From Bacteroidota bacterium (GTDB lineage Bacteria; Bacteroidota; Bacteroidia; Chitinophagales; Chitinophagaceae): a stretch of 64,000 nt of DNA. Shown piece by piece: positions 36,124-46,518 of the stretch. The stretch is from assembly GCA_023423405.1 (NCBI GenBank), contig JAFAFR010000084.1:124001-188000 (forward strand), given 5' to 3'. The notes beneath the pieces are model-generated. The model made no database searches, was not told the DNA's origin, and saw only the letters and a list, made by a program, of their open reading frames with translations. Positions within the stretch are counted from its first letter, which is position 1; the number at the start of each line of letters is the position of its first letter. Both the position numbers and the translations under genes were made by a program.

Positions 36124-38515
36124 ATTCTGTTTTCAGGCTGTTGACCGGGTTCGAAAGGGCGGCCCGGATGGTTTGCGAGGCAATGGTGCCCAGCGCCAGC
36201 AATACCACCAGCAGCATGGTGAGCAGGAAGAGCGACCAGTGCAGTTCTATGCGATAAGGATAGTTGTCGAGCCATTTTTGCATGGCCCACCAGGCCAGCG
36301 GCGCGGCGATCAGGGCCGATAGCAGCACCAGCTTCAGGAAATCGACCGATAGTGTCCTGACGATGGCGGGAACCGAAGCGCCCAGCACTTTGCGGATGCC
36401 GATTTCCTTGGTTCTTTTTTCTGCGTTCAGGGTAGCCATGCCGAACAGCCCGATGCAGGAAATGAAAATGGTAAGCAGGGTGCTGCCTGTTATGATCTTC
36501 CGCCAGCGGGCTTCCTGTCCGTACTGTTTGTAATTCTGCTCTTCGAGCGAACGGAAATCATAGGGCTGGAAGGGGAACAGTTTCCTGAAACTCGCCGCCA
36601 GCGCGGGTTGTCCCGCTGCCATTTTCCCTTCTCTGAATTTCACATACAAGCGATGATAGCTGTATTCGGGATTGGCTACGAAAAGTTGAGGCCTGATCTT
36701 TTCTGTCAGCGAACCGAAATGGTAGTCGCGTATTACGCCAATCACCTGGTATTTTTTGTCCTTGTAAAAAAAGTCTACGGTTTCGCCGATAGGATTTTTC
36801 CAGCCCGCCACTTTTACAAAGGATTCGTTCACAATGGCGCCGTTGGCAGTATCCAGCGCCTGTGCCGGGTCAAAATTGCGCCCCTGCACAAAGGGAATTT
36901 TCAGGAGGGAAAAATACTGGTCGTCTACAATTTTGAAGTCAAACTGCTGGTCGGTTTTTTGATTGATGCGGGCAATGGTGCTCCAGTTGCCGCCCTGGTC
37001 CACGGTAAGGCCGGCTATCTCGGGAATTTTTTTCAGCTCTTCGCGGATCACCGGCCATTTCTGCATCGACACCCTGTCCATTTGCAGCACGGCTACCTGG
37101 CTGTCGTCGTAACCCAGGTCTATCTCCGTAAGGTATTTGAACTGGCGCGATAATACCAGCGAGGCGATGATGAGCAGGGAAGCCAGGCTGAACTGCAGCA
37201 CAAGCAGGGATTTCGACAAAATATTCCTGCCGCTGAAACGGAAGCGCCCATAAAGGGTTTGCACCGGGTTGAAGCCCGACAAAACAAAAGCGGGATAACA
37301 GCCGGCAAGCAGTGCAGTAAGCACCAGCAGCAAAAAATAGTATCCCACCAGTCTCGCATCGATCAGGTAAGAAAAAGAAAGCGCCTTATTGCTGAGCGAA
37401 TTGAAAACCGGCAACACCAACTGTACCAGGAAAACAGCAAATACAAAAGAAAGCAGGCAAAGCAAAAAGGTTTCCCCCAGGAATTGCAGGATGAGTTGTT
37501 GCTTTTGGCCACCCACTACTTTGCGGATGCCGATTTCTTTGGCTCTTTTCAGCGAACGGGCAATGGTGAGATTGATAAAGTTGATGCAGGCGATCACCAG
37601 CAGCAGCACTGCTATCCCGGAAAGGATATAGGAATAAACAGGATTGCTTCCGTGCTCGAGGCCATTCGCCGTACCGAAATCCTTACTGAGATGGATATCC
37701 GTAAAAGGTTGCAGGTCGTAATGCATCTTATCGTGCCAGTTGTATTGGTCGCGCGCCATTTTAAGCGGGGCGGCGGCCAGCGTTTCAAAGATGGGATCAA
37801 ATTTGGCAGCGGCTTTAACAGGGTCTGCTGCGGGTTTCAGTAGCAGGAAAGTATTGAGCGAAGAGTTGAGCCATTCTTCGGGAGAGGGCGTTGACTGCCC
37901 GAGCTGCACCCGGAAGGGCACCATCATGTTGAGCTGGATGCTGGAATTTTCCGGGCTGCCGGCGGCAACACCGGTTACCTGGAACGGTTCAAACTGCTCC
38001 CCGTTTTTCAACTCCAGTATTTTACCCATCGGGTCTTCTTTCCCGAAATATTTTTTAGCCAGCGCTTCGGTGAGCACAACGCTGTGCGGCTCTTTCAGTG
38101 CCGTGGCCGGGTTTCCTTTCAACAACGGAAAACTGAATACCTGGAAAAAATTACTGTCTACAAAAGTGGCCGGCTGGTCAATCACTTCATCGCCCTGCTT
38201 CACCGTAAAACCGGTTGAATTGTACCGCACAAAAGTTTCCACTTCGGGAATGGCGGCAGTAAATGCAGGTCCCTGCATGATGCCCGTGATGCCTGTTTTG
38301 TGTGCAACACCTTCGGGACTCGTGGAAGTATTGGTGATGCGATAGATGCGGTCCTTTTTGGCATGAAAGCCGTCAAAGCTCTGTTCGTCGCGCGTGTAGA
38401 GGACGATCAGCATGCAGCAGGCGAGACCCAGGCTCAGTCCCACGATGTTGATGGCGGAGAAGGTTTTGTTGCGCCAGATGTTCCGGATGGCGACCAGCAG
38501 GTAGTTTTTGAACAT
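36122..38515 (-). CDS. ABC transporter permease D, MacB/FtsX type
   Basis: Membrane component with two MacB-like halves (797 residues). It opens MFKNYLLVAIRNIWRNKTFS, one membrane helix, then a periplasmic domain; FtsX-type helices follow with EIGIRKVVGG mid-protein, a second periplasmic domain, and a final FtsX set with EIGIRKVLGASVP. Ends in ALSNPVNSLKTE. Fourth and last of four tandem paralogues in the leftward operon, 9 nt after permease C. A 136-nt gap separates it from the second ATPase. MacB-type permeases use an ATPase to drive periplasmic substrates toward a TolC channel; substrate unknown. Confidence 0.93.
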   Translation of the reverse strand: MFKNYLLVAIRNIWRNKTFSAINIVGLSLGLACCMLIVLYTRDEQSFDGFHAKKDRIYRITNTSTSPEGVAHKTGITGIMQGPAFTAAIPEVETFVRYNSTGFTVKQGDEVIDQPATFVDSNFFQVFSFPLLKGNPATALKEPHSVVLTEALAKKYFGKEDPMGKILELKNGEQFEPFQVTGVAAGSPENSSIQLNMMVPFRVQLGQSTPSPEEWLNSSLNTFLLLKPAADPVKAAAKFDPIFETLAAAPLKMARDQYNWHDKMHYDLQPFTDIHLSKDFGTANGLEHGSNPVYSYILSGIAVLLLVIACINFINLTIARSLKRAKEIGIRKVVGGQKQQLILQFLGETFLLCLLSFVFAVFLVQLVLPVFNSLSNKALSFSYLIDARLVGYYFLLLVLTALLAGCYPAFVLSGFNPVQTLYGRFRFSGRNILSKSLLVLQFSLASLLIIASLVLSRQFKYLTEIDLGYDDSQVAVLQMDRVSMQKWPVIREELKKIPEIAGLTVDQGGNWSTIARINQKTDQQFDFKIVDDQYFSLLKIPFVQGRNFDPAQALDTANGAIVNESFVKVAGWKNPIGETVDFFYKDKKYQVIGVIRDYHFGSLTEKIRPQLFVANPEYSYHRLYVKFREGKMAAGQPALAASFRKLFPFQPYDFRSLEEQNYKQYGQEARWRKIITGSTLLTIFISCIGLFGMATLNAEKRTKEIGIRKVLGASVPAIVRTLSVDFLKLVLLSALIAAPLAWWAMQKWLDNYPYRIELHWSLFLLTMLLVVLLALGTIASQTIRAALSNPVNSLKTE

Positions 38516-38524
38516 GGCTTTGGT

Positions 38525-40936
38525 TTATTCAGTTCTTAATGCTTTTACAGGATTGGCAAGGGCGGCCCTTACGGTTTGATAACTTACCGTAAGGATGGCC
38601 ACCAGCAGGATCACCAGCAGGGGCAGGAGAAACAGCACCGGTTGTATGTGGATGCGGAAAGCATATCCCTGCAGCCATTTGCTGATGCTCAGCCAGGCAA
38701 CCGGTACGGCCAGCAGGAACGCGATCAGAATGAGCCACGCGAATTCCTTATACAATCCCTGCAGGATGGAACCAACAGAAGCGCCCAGCACTTTGCGGAT
38801 GCCGATCTCTTTTGTTTTCTGCAGAATGGTGAAGGAAGCGAGACCGAAAAGTCCCATGCAGGCCACCAGTATGGCAAGACTCGTGAAGATCAGGAACACG
38901 AGGCCAAACTGCTGGTCGGCTTTGTATTGCTGGTTGAAATGGTCATCGAGGAAAAAATATTCAAAACCGTTTCCGGGAAAGAAGCGGTTGAAGGCTTTCT
39001 GTACTTCCTGCACGGCATTTCCCACCGATGCCGCCTGCAGCTTCACGGAAATGAATCCACGTGTATCGGGAAAGAGCCGCAGGATCAGCGGCTCATAAGC
39101 ATCGCGCAGCGATTGCTGGTGGAAGTCGGCCACCACGCCGTGCACGCGCAGGGTATCTCCCCAGAAGAAAATATCTTTTCCAATAATGTCGTCGGGTTTA
39201 TTGCCGCCGATCATCCGCATGGCGGCCTGGTTAAAGATCACGCCTCTTTCGTCGCCGTGTTCACGCGAAAATTTCCGGCCGCCCACCATTTGCAGGCCAT
39301 AAAGATCGATGTAGTCGTGATCGACCGCTATGACCCGGTACTGCTTGGCCTTGTTTTCGTCCTGGCTCAGGAGCCGTATGCCGCCTGCATTCCAGCCCAC
39401 AGGGTCGCCGGGTATGCTGGAAGACATAGACGCCTGGCTGATGCCCGACTGTCCAATCACCGTTTGCTTAAAGGCCTTCATCTGGTTGAAATAGGTGGAG
39501 TCGGTCACCACCGGCGGCTTCACCACCATCACCTGGTCGATGTTCATACCCAGCGCCTGTTTTTTCATGAAACTGATCTGCCGCGAAACAGCAAGGGTGC
39601 CGATCAATAAGAAGAGCGAAGCGGCAAACTGGAATACCACCAGCCCCTTGCGCAGCAGGCCTCCCTGGCGGGTGTTGACCAGCTTGCCTTTCAAGACCAC
39701 CACGGGTTTAAAACTGCTCAGCACCAGGGCGGGGTAGATGCCGCTCAGCAGGCTGCCCACCGCAAACAACGCCAGCAGCATGAGCCAGAAGCGGGCCGAC
39801 AACAACTGGTCGAAAGCAAGTTGCATACCGGTAAGCCGGTTGAAAAAAGGAATGGCGATCACCACCAGCAAAAGCGCCAGTGCTATGGCCAGCGCATTCA
39901 GCAGCGCCGATTCAAAAAGGAACTGCCCGATGAGCTGCCCGCGTCGCGAACCTACGGTTTTGCGAATGCCTACTTCTTTCGCGCGGGCAATAGCCCTGGC
40001 TGTAGCCAGGTTGATGTAGTTGATCCAGGCGATCAGCACCACAAAAAAAGCGATGCCCAACAAAAGATAAGTGGTTTTGCCGTCGCCGTTCGCGCCCTGT
40101 TCCAGCATACGGTTGGAATAGAGGTGGATTTCGGTTAATGGTTGCAGGTAGTAGGTGACGCCGGCATTGAAACGCTTCAGGTCTTCGCCGTTCTCGGCCT
40201 GCACCACGGCGTCAAATTTTTTCTCCAGGGCCCGGGGATTGGTTCCGGGCCGGAGCAGGAGGTAAGAAGTGCAGCCATCCCAGTTCCAGGCATTGTCGGG
40301 GTTGTTATCGGGGCCCACCTGCGTTACAAAAGAGGCATAGGAAAGCAATACTTCGTGGTGAAAATGCGACTGTTCAGGCATGTCCTTATACACGGCTGTA
40401 ACCTTGTAATTCCGGTTGCCGTTCAACTGTATGGTTTTACCCAGGGCCTTTTCGCTGCCGAAGAGTTTTTTTGAAAAGGATTCGGAAAGCGCCATGGTAA
40501 AGGGTTCCGAGAGCGCAGTGGCAGGGTTGCCTTCGAGCAGGGGAAAACTGAATACGCTGAAGAAGGAACTGCTGGCGTAGTAGGCTTTTTCCAGGCGAAT
40601 CATTTCATTGCCCTTCCGGATCATCAGGTTACCGGCCTGGTTCATTTTCACATAGTCCTCAATTTCCGGGAAGGCCGTTTTGAAATGACTGGCGGCGGCA
40701 TAGGCCCCCGCTGCCCAACTGGTGCTGAGCTGCCCGTTGTCGTAGCGGTCCTGGTTGATACGGTAGATGCGGTCTTTTTTAACATGCTGCTGGTCGTACC
40801 CCAGCTCGTGGTTTACGTATTGCAGGATGAGCATACAGGCGGCAATGCCAATGGCCAGTCCCAGGATATTGATGGCCGCATATCCCTTGTGCCGGAAAAT
40901 ATTGCGCCAGGCTATTTTTAGGTAATTTCTTATCAT
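38525..40936 (-). CDS. ABC transporter permease C, MacB/FtsX type
   Basis: Third tandem permease, 803 residues, same duplicated architecture: N-terminal helix after MIRNYLKIAWRNIFRHKGYA, first periplasmic domain, FtsX helices with EVGIRKTVGS, second periplasmic domain, FtsX helices with EIGIRKVLGASVG, and the end ALANPVKALRTE. It differs from the others in a large number of residues, so the copies are old rather than recent duplicates. It begins 9 nt after permease B and ends 9 nt before permease D. Translational coupling is likely. Confidence 0.93.
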   Translation of the reverse strand: MIRNYLKIAWRNIFRHKGYAAINILGLAIGIAACMLILQYVNHELGYDQQHVKKDRIYRINQDRYDNGQLSTSWAAGAYAAASHFKTAFPEIEDYVKMNQAGNLMIRKGNEMIRLEKAYYASSSFFSVFSFPLLEGNPATALSEPFTMALSESFSKKLFGSEKALGKTIQLNGNRNYKVTAVYKDMPEQSHFHHEVLLSYASFVTQVGPDNNPDNAWNWDGCTSYLLLRPGTNPRALEKKFDAVVQAENGEDLKRFNAGVTYYLQPLTEIHLYSNRMLEQGANGDGKTTYLLLGIAFFVVLIAWINYINLATARAIARAKEVGIRKTVGSRRGQLIGQFLFESALLNALAIALALLLVVIAIPFFNRLTGMQLAFDQLLSARFWLMLLALFAVGSLLSGIYPALVLSSFKPVVVLKGKLVNTRQGGLLRKGLVVFQFAASLFLLIGTLAVSRQISFMKKQALGMNIDQVMVVKPPVVTDSTYFNQMKAFKQTVIGQSGISQASMSSSIPGDPVGWNAGGIRLLSQDENKAKQYRVIAVDHDYIDLYGLQMVGGRKFSREHGDERGVIFNQAAMRMIGGNKPDDIIGKDIFFWGDTLRVHGVVADFHQQSLRDAYEPLILRLFPDTRGFISVKLQAASVGNAVQEVQKAFNRFFPGNGFEYFFLDDHFNQQYKADQQFGLVFLIFTSLAILVACMGLFGLASFTILQKTKEIGIRKVLGASVGSILQGLYKEFAWLILIAFLLAVPVAWLSISKWLQGYAFRIHIQPVLFLLPLLVILLVAILTVSYQTVRAALANPVKALRTE

Positions 40937-40945
40937 AACGGGTTA

Positions 40946-43372
40946 TTATTCGGAACGGAGACTTTTCACCGGGTTGGCCAGGGCAGCGCCGATGGCCTTG
41001 TATCCCACCGCCATCCAGGCAATGAGAATGGATGCCGCGATGGCGAGCACAAAAACGCCGGCGCCAATATGGATCTTGTACACGAAGTTCTGCAGCCATT
41101 TGTTCATCAGCATCCAGGCAATGGGCCCTGCAAGCGCAAAAGCAATCAACACCAGCAGGGTGAATTCTTTCGAAAAAAGATAAACGATGCTGGAAACGCT
41201 TGCGCCCAGCACTTTCCGGATGCCCACTTCCTTGGTCTTCTGCACCGCCATAAAAGATACCAGCCCATAGAGTCCCAGGCAGGATATGAAGATGGCCAGC
41301 GCTGCATACACTTTATAGAGGCGGCTCATTCTTTCTTCCTGTTTGTAAAAATCACGGATGTTCTCATCGAGCCAGGAACTGTTGTAGGCATATTCGGGAA
41401 AGGTCGTTTCCCAGGCAGCTGCAACGGCACTGGTCACAGCCGTCAGATTGGCGGACCTGATCTTAATGGCCGCCTGGCTTTCAAACTGCGGCATGTTAAT
41501 GATCACTGTTGGCCTGATCTCTTCCCGTAAGCTTTGGTTCTTGAAATCCCTTACCACGCCAACAATGGGGCACCATTTGCCACCGCCGAAGCTCAGCGTT
41601 TTGCCGATCGCATCCTGCGGATCTTTCAGTCCCAGTTTGTGCAGGAGGGTTTCATTGATCACATATTCGGGTGTGCTGTCGGCCGCAGCATAAAAATTTC
41701 CGGCCAGCATCCGGAGCCCGAAGGCTTCTGCAAAATATTCATCCCCCATTTTCAGGCTCACGTTGAAATTGGGGTCGGTTGTATTGTTGTTAAAGGCAAA
41801 ATTGGTGGTCCAGGAATTACCACTGCTGGGCGCATCCATGGCAAAGCTCACCGTTTTCACCCCGGGGATGGCCTGCAGCCTTTGCCGGAAAGCCGTGGTG
41901 CGCGCCAGGAAAGCGCTGTCGCTGTTGCCGGAAAGCAACAGTACGGCATCCTTGTTCAGACCGAGGTCGGCATTGCGTACATAGTTCATCTGGCTTACGG
42001 CGATGATGGTGGCAATGATCAGCAGTTGCGAAAAGGCGAACTGTAATACCACCAGCACCCGGCGCAGGGAGAGGCCGCCGATGGAAGAACTGCTGATCTT
42101 GTTCTTGATGGCTTCCACGGGGCGGAAGCGACTGATGACGATGGAAGGGTAGGAGGCGCTCAACAAGGTGGTTAATACCACGGTTACCAGCAGGAAAACC
42201 AAGCTACCGGTATTGATCAGCCGAAGTGGTTCCTGGATATCGGCAATGTACCGGAGAAATGGCAGGCTGGTCCAGGCTAGAAAAGTTCCCAGCGCTGCGG
42301 CCAGCAATACGATCAGCCCGGTTTCGATGAACACCTGTATGCGGAGCTGGACATTGTTGCTGCCCATCACTTTGCGCACGCCCACCTCCTTGCTGCGTTT
42401 GGCGGAAAGGGCGGTGGAAAGGTTTATAAAATTGATGCAGGCCATTAGTATTACCAGCAGGCCGATGAAGGAAAGGGAAAGCAGGGACGACCGGCTGCTG
42501 GTATGGTCGCCGTTGTTGCCGAAACGGGTATCGAAATGAATATCGTGCAGTGGCAGCAGGAAATAGGTTTTTTTGATCTGCTCTCTTTCGTCGTTATGGT
42601 ATTTGGCGACAAATGCTTTCAGCCGTTTATCAAAATCACCAGTTTTCATGCCTTCGGGCAACAGCGCATATACCTGGTGGTTACTGGTGCTGCCGCCCCA
42701 GTTCTCCAGGTCCGATAAATAATTGTATACGTCCTTGTGTGCCAGGAAGGTTTTGTAGGAAGGAACGATGCGGAACGGGAAATCGGAATTGGCGGGCACA
42801 TCCTCAATGATGGCGGCCACTTCTATGGGAATGGCATTGTCGATCTTCAGGTGCCGCCCCATCGCCAGCTTCCAGTCGCCGAAATATTTTTCCGCTTCCT
42901 TTTTTGCAAGGACAGCTTTTCCCGGCCCGGCCAGTACAGCGGAACTGCCGGCGAGCCATTTTACATCAAAGAAGCCGAAGACCTCCGGTTCGCAAAAAAT
43001 GATGCCGGAGTTTTCAATGAATTTTTTATCATTTCCCGGGGCGCCGTTGTTCAGCACGGTTACCTGTGAGCCATAGCTGGTGAACAATTCGGCAAAGCGC
43101 ACATCGGGGTAATCGTTGCGGAGTGCCTTCAGCGCGGGAAAAGGCATGCCGTTGTCGTATTCCTCGCCGCCGGGATACACATCCTTTTTAACGATCTCGT
43201 ATACACGATCTCCCTGCTTGTGGTAGGTATCGTAGCTATATTCATGCTGCAATACCAGGAAGATCACGAGGCAGGCCGCCAGCGCCACGGAAAGGCCTGC
43301 GATGTTCAGCAGGCTGTGTGCGCGTTGCTTGCGGATATTCCTGAAAGCAATGAGAAGGTAGTTCCTGAACAT
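40946..43372 (-). CDS. ABC transporter permease B, MacB/FtsX type
   Basis: Second tandem permease, 808 residues. MFRNYLLIAFRNIRKQRAHS starts the first helix; the mid-protein motif is EVGVRKVMGS and the C-terminal one EVGIRKVLGASVS; the end is ALANPVKSLRSE. Both periplasmic regions are present, so it is a complete two-module permease. Flanked by 9-nt gaps on either side. Because neither ATPase gene is duplicated to match, the four permeases may share ATPases or form mixed dimers; that is inference. Confidence 0.93.
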   Translation of the reverse strand: MFRNYLLIAFRNIRKQRAHSLLNIAGLSVALAACLVIFLVLQHEYSYDTYHKQGDRVYEIVKKDVYPGGEEYDNGMPFPALKALRNDYPDVRFAELFTSYGSQVTVLNNGAPGNDKKFIENSGIIFCEPEVFGFFDVKWLAGSSAVLAGPGKAVLAKKEAEKYFGDWKLAMGRHLKIDNAIPIEVAAIIEDVPANSDFPFRIVPSYKTFLAHKDVYNYLSDLENWGGSTSNHQVYALLPEGMKTGDFDKRLKAFVAKYHNDEREQIKKTYFLLPLHDIHFDTRFGNNGDHTSSRSSLLSLSFIGLLVILMACINFINLSTALSAKRSKEVGVRKVMGSNNVQLRIQVFIETGLIVLLAAALGTFLAWTSLPFLRYIADIQEPLRLINTGSLVFLLVTVVLTTLLSASYPSIVISRFRPVEAIKNKISSSSIGGLSLRRVLVVLQFAFSQLLIIATIIAVSQMNYVRNADLGLNKDAVLLLSGNSDSAFLARTTAFRQRLQAIPGVKTVSFAMDAPSSGNSWTTNFAFNNNTTDPNFNVSLKMGDEYFAEAFGLRMLAGNFYAAADSTPEYVINETLLHKLGLKDPQDAIGKTLSFGGGKWCPIVGVVRDFKNQSLREEIRPTVIINMPQFESQAAIKIRSANLTAVTSAVAAAWETTFPEYAYNSSWLDENIRDFYKQEERMSRLYKVYAALAIFISCLGLYGLVSFMAVQKTKEVGIRKVLGASVSSIVYLFSKEFTLLVLIAFALAGPIAWMLMNKWLQNFVYKIHIGAGVFVLAIAASILIAWMAVGYKAIGAALANPVKSLRSE

Positions 43373-43381
43373 AAACGGCGT

Positions 43382-45814
43382 TTATTCTGAACGTAAACTG
43401 TTGACCGGGTTGGCAAGGGCCGCACGAATGGCCTGGAAGCTGACAGTCAGTAAAGCGATCAGCAGCGCCAGCACCGTTGCTGCGAGAAAGACCCAGGCCG
43501 GCAGCGTGCTGCGATAGGCAAAGTCCTGCAGCCAGCGACTCATTCCCAGCCAGGCCAGCGGAATTCCGATGACAGCAGCCACCAGCACCAGCCGCAGAAA
43601 ATCTTTCGACAGCATGGCCACGATATTGGGCACATCGGCGCCCAGCACTTTGCGTACGCCTATTTCCTTGGTACGCTGTTCAGCCATATAGGAAGCAAGC
43701 CCAAACAGACCCAGGCAGGCTACGAAAATGGCCAGCAGTGAAAAGACCAGCGTGATGCGTCCTGCCCTTTGCTCTGCCTTGTACATCTGGTTAAAAGTTT
43801 CGTCGAGGAACTTGTATTCAAAAGGCACTGAAGGCGCCATCTCCCGCCATATTTGCTGCACGGCTTTCATAACGGGTGCTGCATTTGCTCCCTTCACTTT
43901 GAAAGCGGCCGCCCAGTTGGCATTGCCCAATTCAAAGCAAAGCGGACCAATTTTTTCGCGCATGGAATTGTAATTGAAATTCTTTACCACACCGATCACC
44001 GTATATGCTACGGTAGTATTGGGCCCGCCGTCGTTCGTGTAGATTTTTTTACCAATGGGATCACCCGGTCCCAGCAACTGGGCCACCGTTTCGTTGATGA
44101 TCATGGCCGTTGAATCCGTGCCGTATTCCTTTGAAAAATTCCGGCCTTTTATCAGTTCCATGCCCATTAAAGGAATATAGTTCTCATCGATTTTCCAGTG
44201 CTGCATGCTGATGCTGTTCTGCGTGGTGCGCGTGGCTTCCGTGGCATAGGTTCGGTCGCTGCGCGAGCTGGGAACCACCGGCAGGTAACCCGCCCTGGTA
44301 CTGCCGGTTACACCCGGTATCTTTTCCACCTCTCTTAAAAATGCCTGGAAATTGGCGCCGAGAGGAAAAGTGTTGTTCACCACCAGCACCTGGTCTTTAT
44401 TGAAGCCGGCATTCTTTTCCTGTATGTATTTCAACTGCCGGTACACTACCATGGTGCCGGCTATCAGAACAATGGAAGTAGCGAACTGGAATACCACCAG
44501 CACGCTGCGCAGCCCGCTGCTTTTGGCGCCCGCATTGATCTTTCCTTTCAATACCCTGATGGGGTTGAAGGAAGACAAATAAAATGAAGGATAGAGCCCG
44601 GCCAGTCCGCCGATGAACAGCGGCAACAGCAACAGGAAAAGCAACCAGCCAGGTGTAAAGAACGAATGGAAAGCATAGGTTTTTTCCGCCAGTTGATTGA
44701 ATGCAGGCAGTGCCAGTGCAGCAAGAACCAGTGCAACCAACAGCGATATCAGCGCAACCAGGGTTGATTCCGTAAGGAACTGTTTTACCAGCGATGATTT
44801 TTCAGAGCCCATCACTTTTCTGATGCCCACTTCCCGGGCCCGGTTGGCAGATCGTGCCGTGCTCAGGTTCATGAAATTCACACAGGCGATCAGCAACAGG
44901 AAAAACGCCACCGCCGAAAAAATGTAGACATACTGCATACTGCCATTCACGCGGATCTCCGCCATGCGGCTGGAGTGCAGGTGGATGTCGGTAACGGGTA
45001 TAAGGCTATAGGTAAGTTTGTTGCCGGCCTGCTCAAATTCTTCGATGGATTTTATGTTCATGTATTGCCCGGCTTCGGGCAGCACATATTTCACGATGAA
45101 TTCGGGAAAATGTTTTTCGAATGCTTTGGGATTGGTTCCCTGCTTCAGCAACAGGTAGGTGGCGAAATTGTGACTGGTATAGGTGCCGAAATTATAATCC
45201 ACATTGGCCATGGAGAAAAGGAAATCAAATTTGAAATGAGCATTCTCCGGCATATCGGCCATCACTCCCGTGATCTTGTAAATTGTTTTTTCGTTGTCGT
45301 CGGTTTCAAGCGTTCTGCCCAAAACCTGGTCGGTGCCGAAATATTTCCGGGCGGCGCTCTGGCTGATCACCACGCTGTTGGGAGCCGTCAGCGCCTGGCG
45401 CGCCACACCTTCCGTCAATGGATAAGCGAAAACATCAAAAAAGGTAGAATCGGCATGGGCTACATTGTTCTCTACAATAAAAACATCACCCTTCTTCACC
45501 ATCTTGCTGCCGTTCGACGTGTAGAGCCTGGTATAGTTTTCCACCTCGGGATAATCCTTTTTCAGCGCGGCGCCCATAGGATCGGCGGTGACAGCCAGGT
45601 TGAGCGTATTGCCGCCAAAAAGGATATCGGCATTCACCCGGTAGATGCGCGACGCATGGGGATGAAAACGATCGTAACTGAGTTCGTCGGTGACATAGCG
45701 CCCGATCAGCAGGAAGCAGGCAATGCCAATGGACAGTCCCACGATATTCAATACAGAAAAGAACCGGTTCTTCAACAGGTTCCTCCAGGCAAGTTTCAGG
45801 TAGTTCAGCAGCAT
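43382..45814 (-). CDS. ABC transporter permease A, MacB/FtsX type
   Basis: First tandem permease after the ATPase, 810 residues. N-terminal MLLNYLKLAWRNLLKNRFFS, a helix, periplasmic domain 1, FtsX helices with EVGIRKVMGS, domain 2, and final FtsX helices with EIGVRKVLGADVP; it ends ALANPVNSLRSE. Its spacing to the ATPase is 9 nt, as is that to permease B. As the permease nearest the better conserved ATPase (45824) it is the most probable direct partner of that protein. Confidence 0.93.
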   Translation of the reverse strand: MLLNYLKLAWRNLLKNRFFSVLNIVGLSIGIACFLLIGRYVTDELSYDRFHPHASRIYRVNADILFGGNTLNLAVTADPMGAALKKDYPEVENYTRLYTSNGSKMVKKGDVFIVENNVAHADSTFFDVFAYPLTEGVARQALTAPNSVVISQSAARKYFGTDQVLGRTLETDDNEKTIYKITGVMADMPENAHFKFDFLFSMANVDYNFGTYTSHNFATYLLLKQGTNPKAFEKHFPEFIVKYVLPEAGQYMNIKSIEEFEQAGNKLTYSLIPVTDIHLHSSRMAEIRVNGSMQYVYIFSAVAFFLLLIACVNFMNLSTARSANRAREVGIRKVMGSEKSSLVKQFLTESTLVALISLLVALVLAALALPAFNQLAEKTYAFHSFFTPGWLLFLLLLPLFIGGLAGLYPSFYLSSFNPIRVLKGKINAGAKSSGLRSVLVVFQFATSIVLIAGTMVVYRQLKYIQEKNAGFNKDQVLVVNNTFPLGANFQAFLREVEKIPGVTGSTRAGYLPVVPSSRSDRTYATEATRTTQNSISMQHWKIDENYIPLMGMELIKGRNFSKEYGTDSTAMIINETVAQLLGPGDPIGKKIYTNDGGPNTTVAYTVIGVVKNFNYNSMREKIGPLCFELGNANWAAAFKVKGANAAPVMKAVQQIWREMAPSVPFEYKFLDETFNQMYKAEQRAGRITLVFSLLAIFVACLGLFGLASYMAEQRTKEIGVRKVLGADVPNIVAMLSKDFLRLVLVAAVIGIPLAWLGMSRWLQDFAYRSTLPAWVFLAATVLALLIALLTVSFQAIRAALANPVNSLRSE

Positions 45815-45823
45815 AGGATTCTG

Positions 45824-46501
45824 TTATACCATGATGTTCTCCATTACGGTTTGTCCGTCGAGCATACGGATGATGCGGTGGCTGTAGCGGGCGTCGTGCT
45901 CGCTGTGTGTAACCATCACAATGGTGGTGCCCTGTTCGTTCAGGTCGGTGAGCAACTGCATCACTTCGTTGCCATTACTGGAGTCGAGGTTACCGGTAGG
46001 TTCGTCGGCCAGGATCAGTTTGGGGTTGTTCACCACGGCGCGGGCTACGGCTACACGCTGCTGCTGCCCACCCGATAACTGTTGCGGGTAGTGGTTGCGG
46101 CGGTGCATGATCACCATCTTGTCCAACACTTCTTCCACAATTTTTTTTCTCTCTGCTGCTTTCACACCGGTATAGATCAGGGGCAATTCCACGTTCTCGA
46201 AAACGGTCAGTTCGTCGATCAGGTTAAAGCTCTGGAATACGAAGCCGATATTGTGTTTGCGCAGATCGGCCCTTTTCCGTTCGTTGAATTTGGCCACTTC
46301 AATGCCATTGAAAAGAAAACTGCCGGAATCGGGATCGTCGAGCAGGCCCAGGATATTGAGCAGGGTGGATTTCCCGCAGCCGGAGGGGCCCATCACGGCA
46401 ACAAATTCTCCTTCTTTAACTTCCAGCGAAAGCTTGTTGAGCGCCACGGTTTCCACTTCTTCGGTCCGGTAGTACTTTTCAAGGTCAGTGATCTTGATCA
46501 T
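45824..46501 (-). CDS. ABC transporter ATP-binding protein, MacB type (first ATPase)
   Basis: Nucleotide-binding protein of the MacB/LolD family with all canonical motifs: Walker A GPSGCGKST, signature LSGGQQQRVAVARA, Walker B LILADEPTGNLDS and the H-loop VTHSEHDA. 225 residues. It precedes permease A by 9 nt and follows a possible small secreted protein by 17 nt. By position it energises the four-permease block. Confidence 0.95.
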   Translation of the reverse strand: MIKITDLEKYYRTEEVETVALNKLSLEVKEGEFVAVMGPSGCGKSTLLNILGLLDDPDSGSFLFNGIEVAKFNERKRADLRKHNIGFVFQSFNLIDELTVFENVELPLIYTGVKAAERKKIVEEVLDKMVIMHRRNHYPQQLSGGQQQRVAVARAVVNNPKLILADEPTGNLDSSNGNEVMQLLTDLNEQGTTIVMVTHSEHDARYSHRIIRMLDGQTVMENIMV

Positions 46502-46518
46502 ATTGGTGTGTTTAAATA

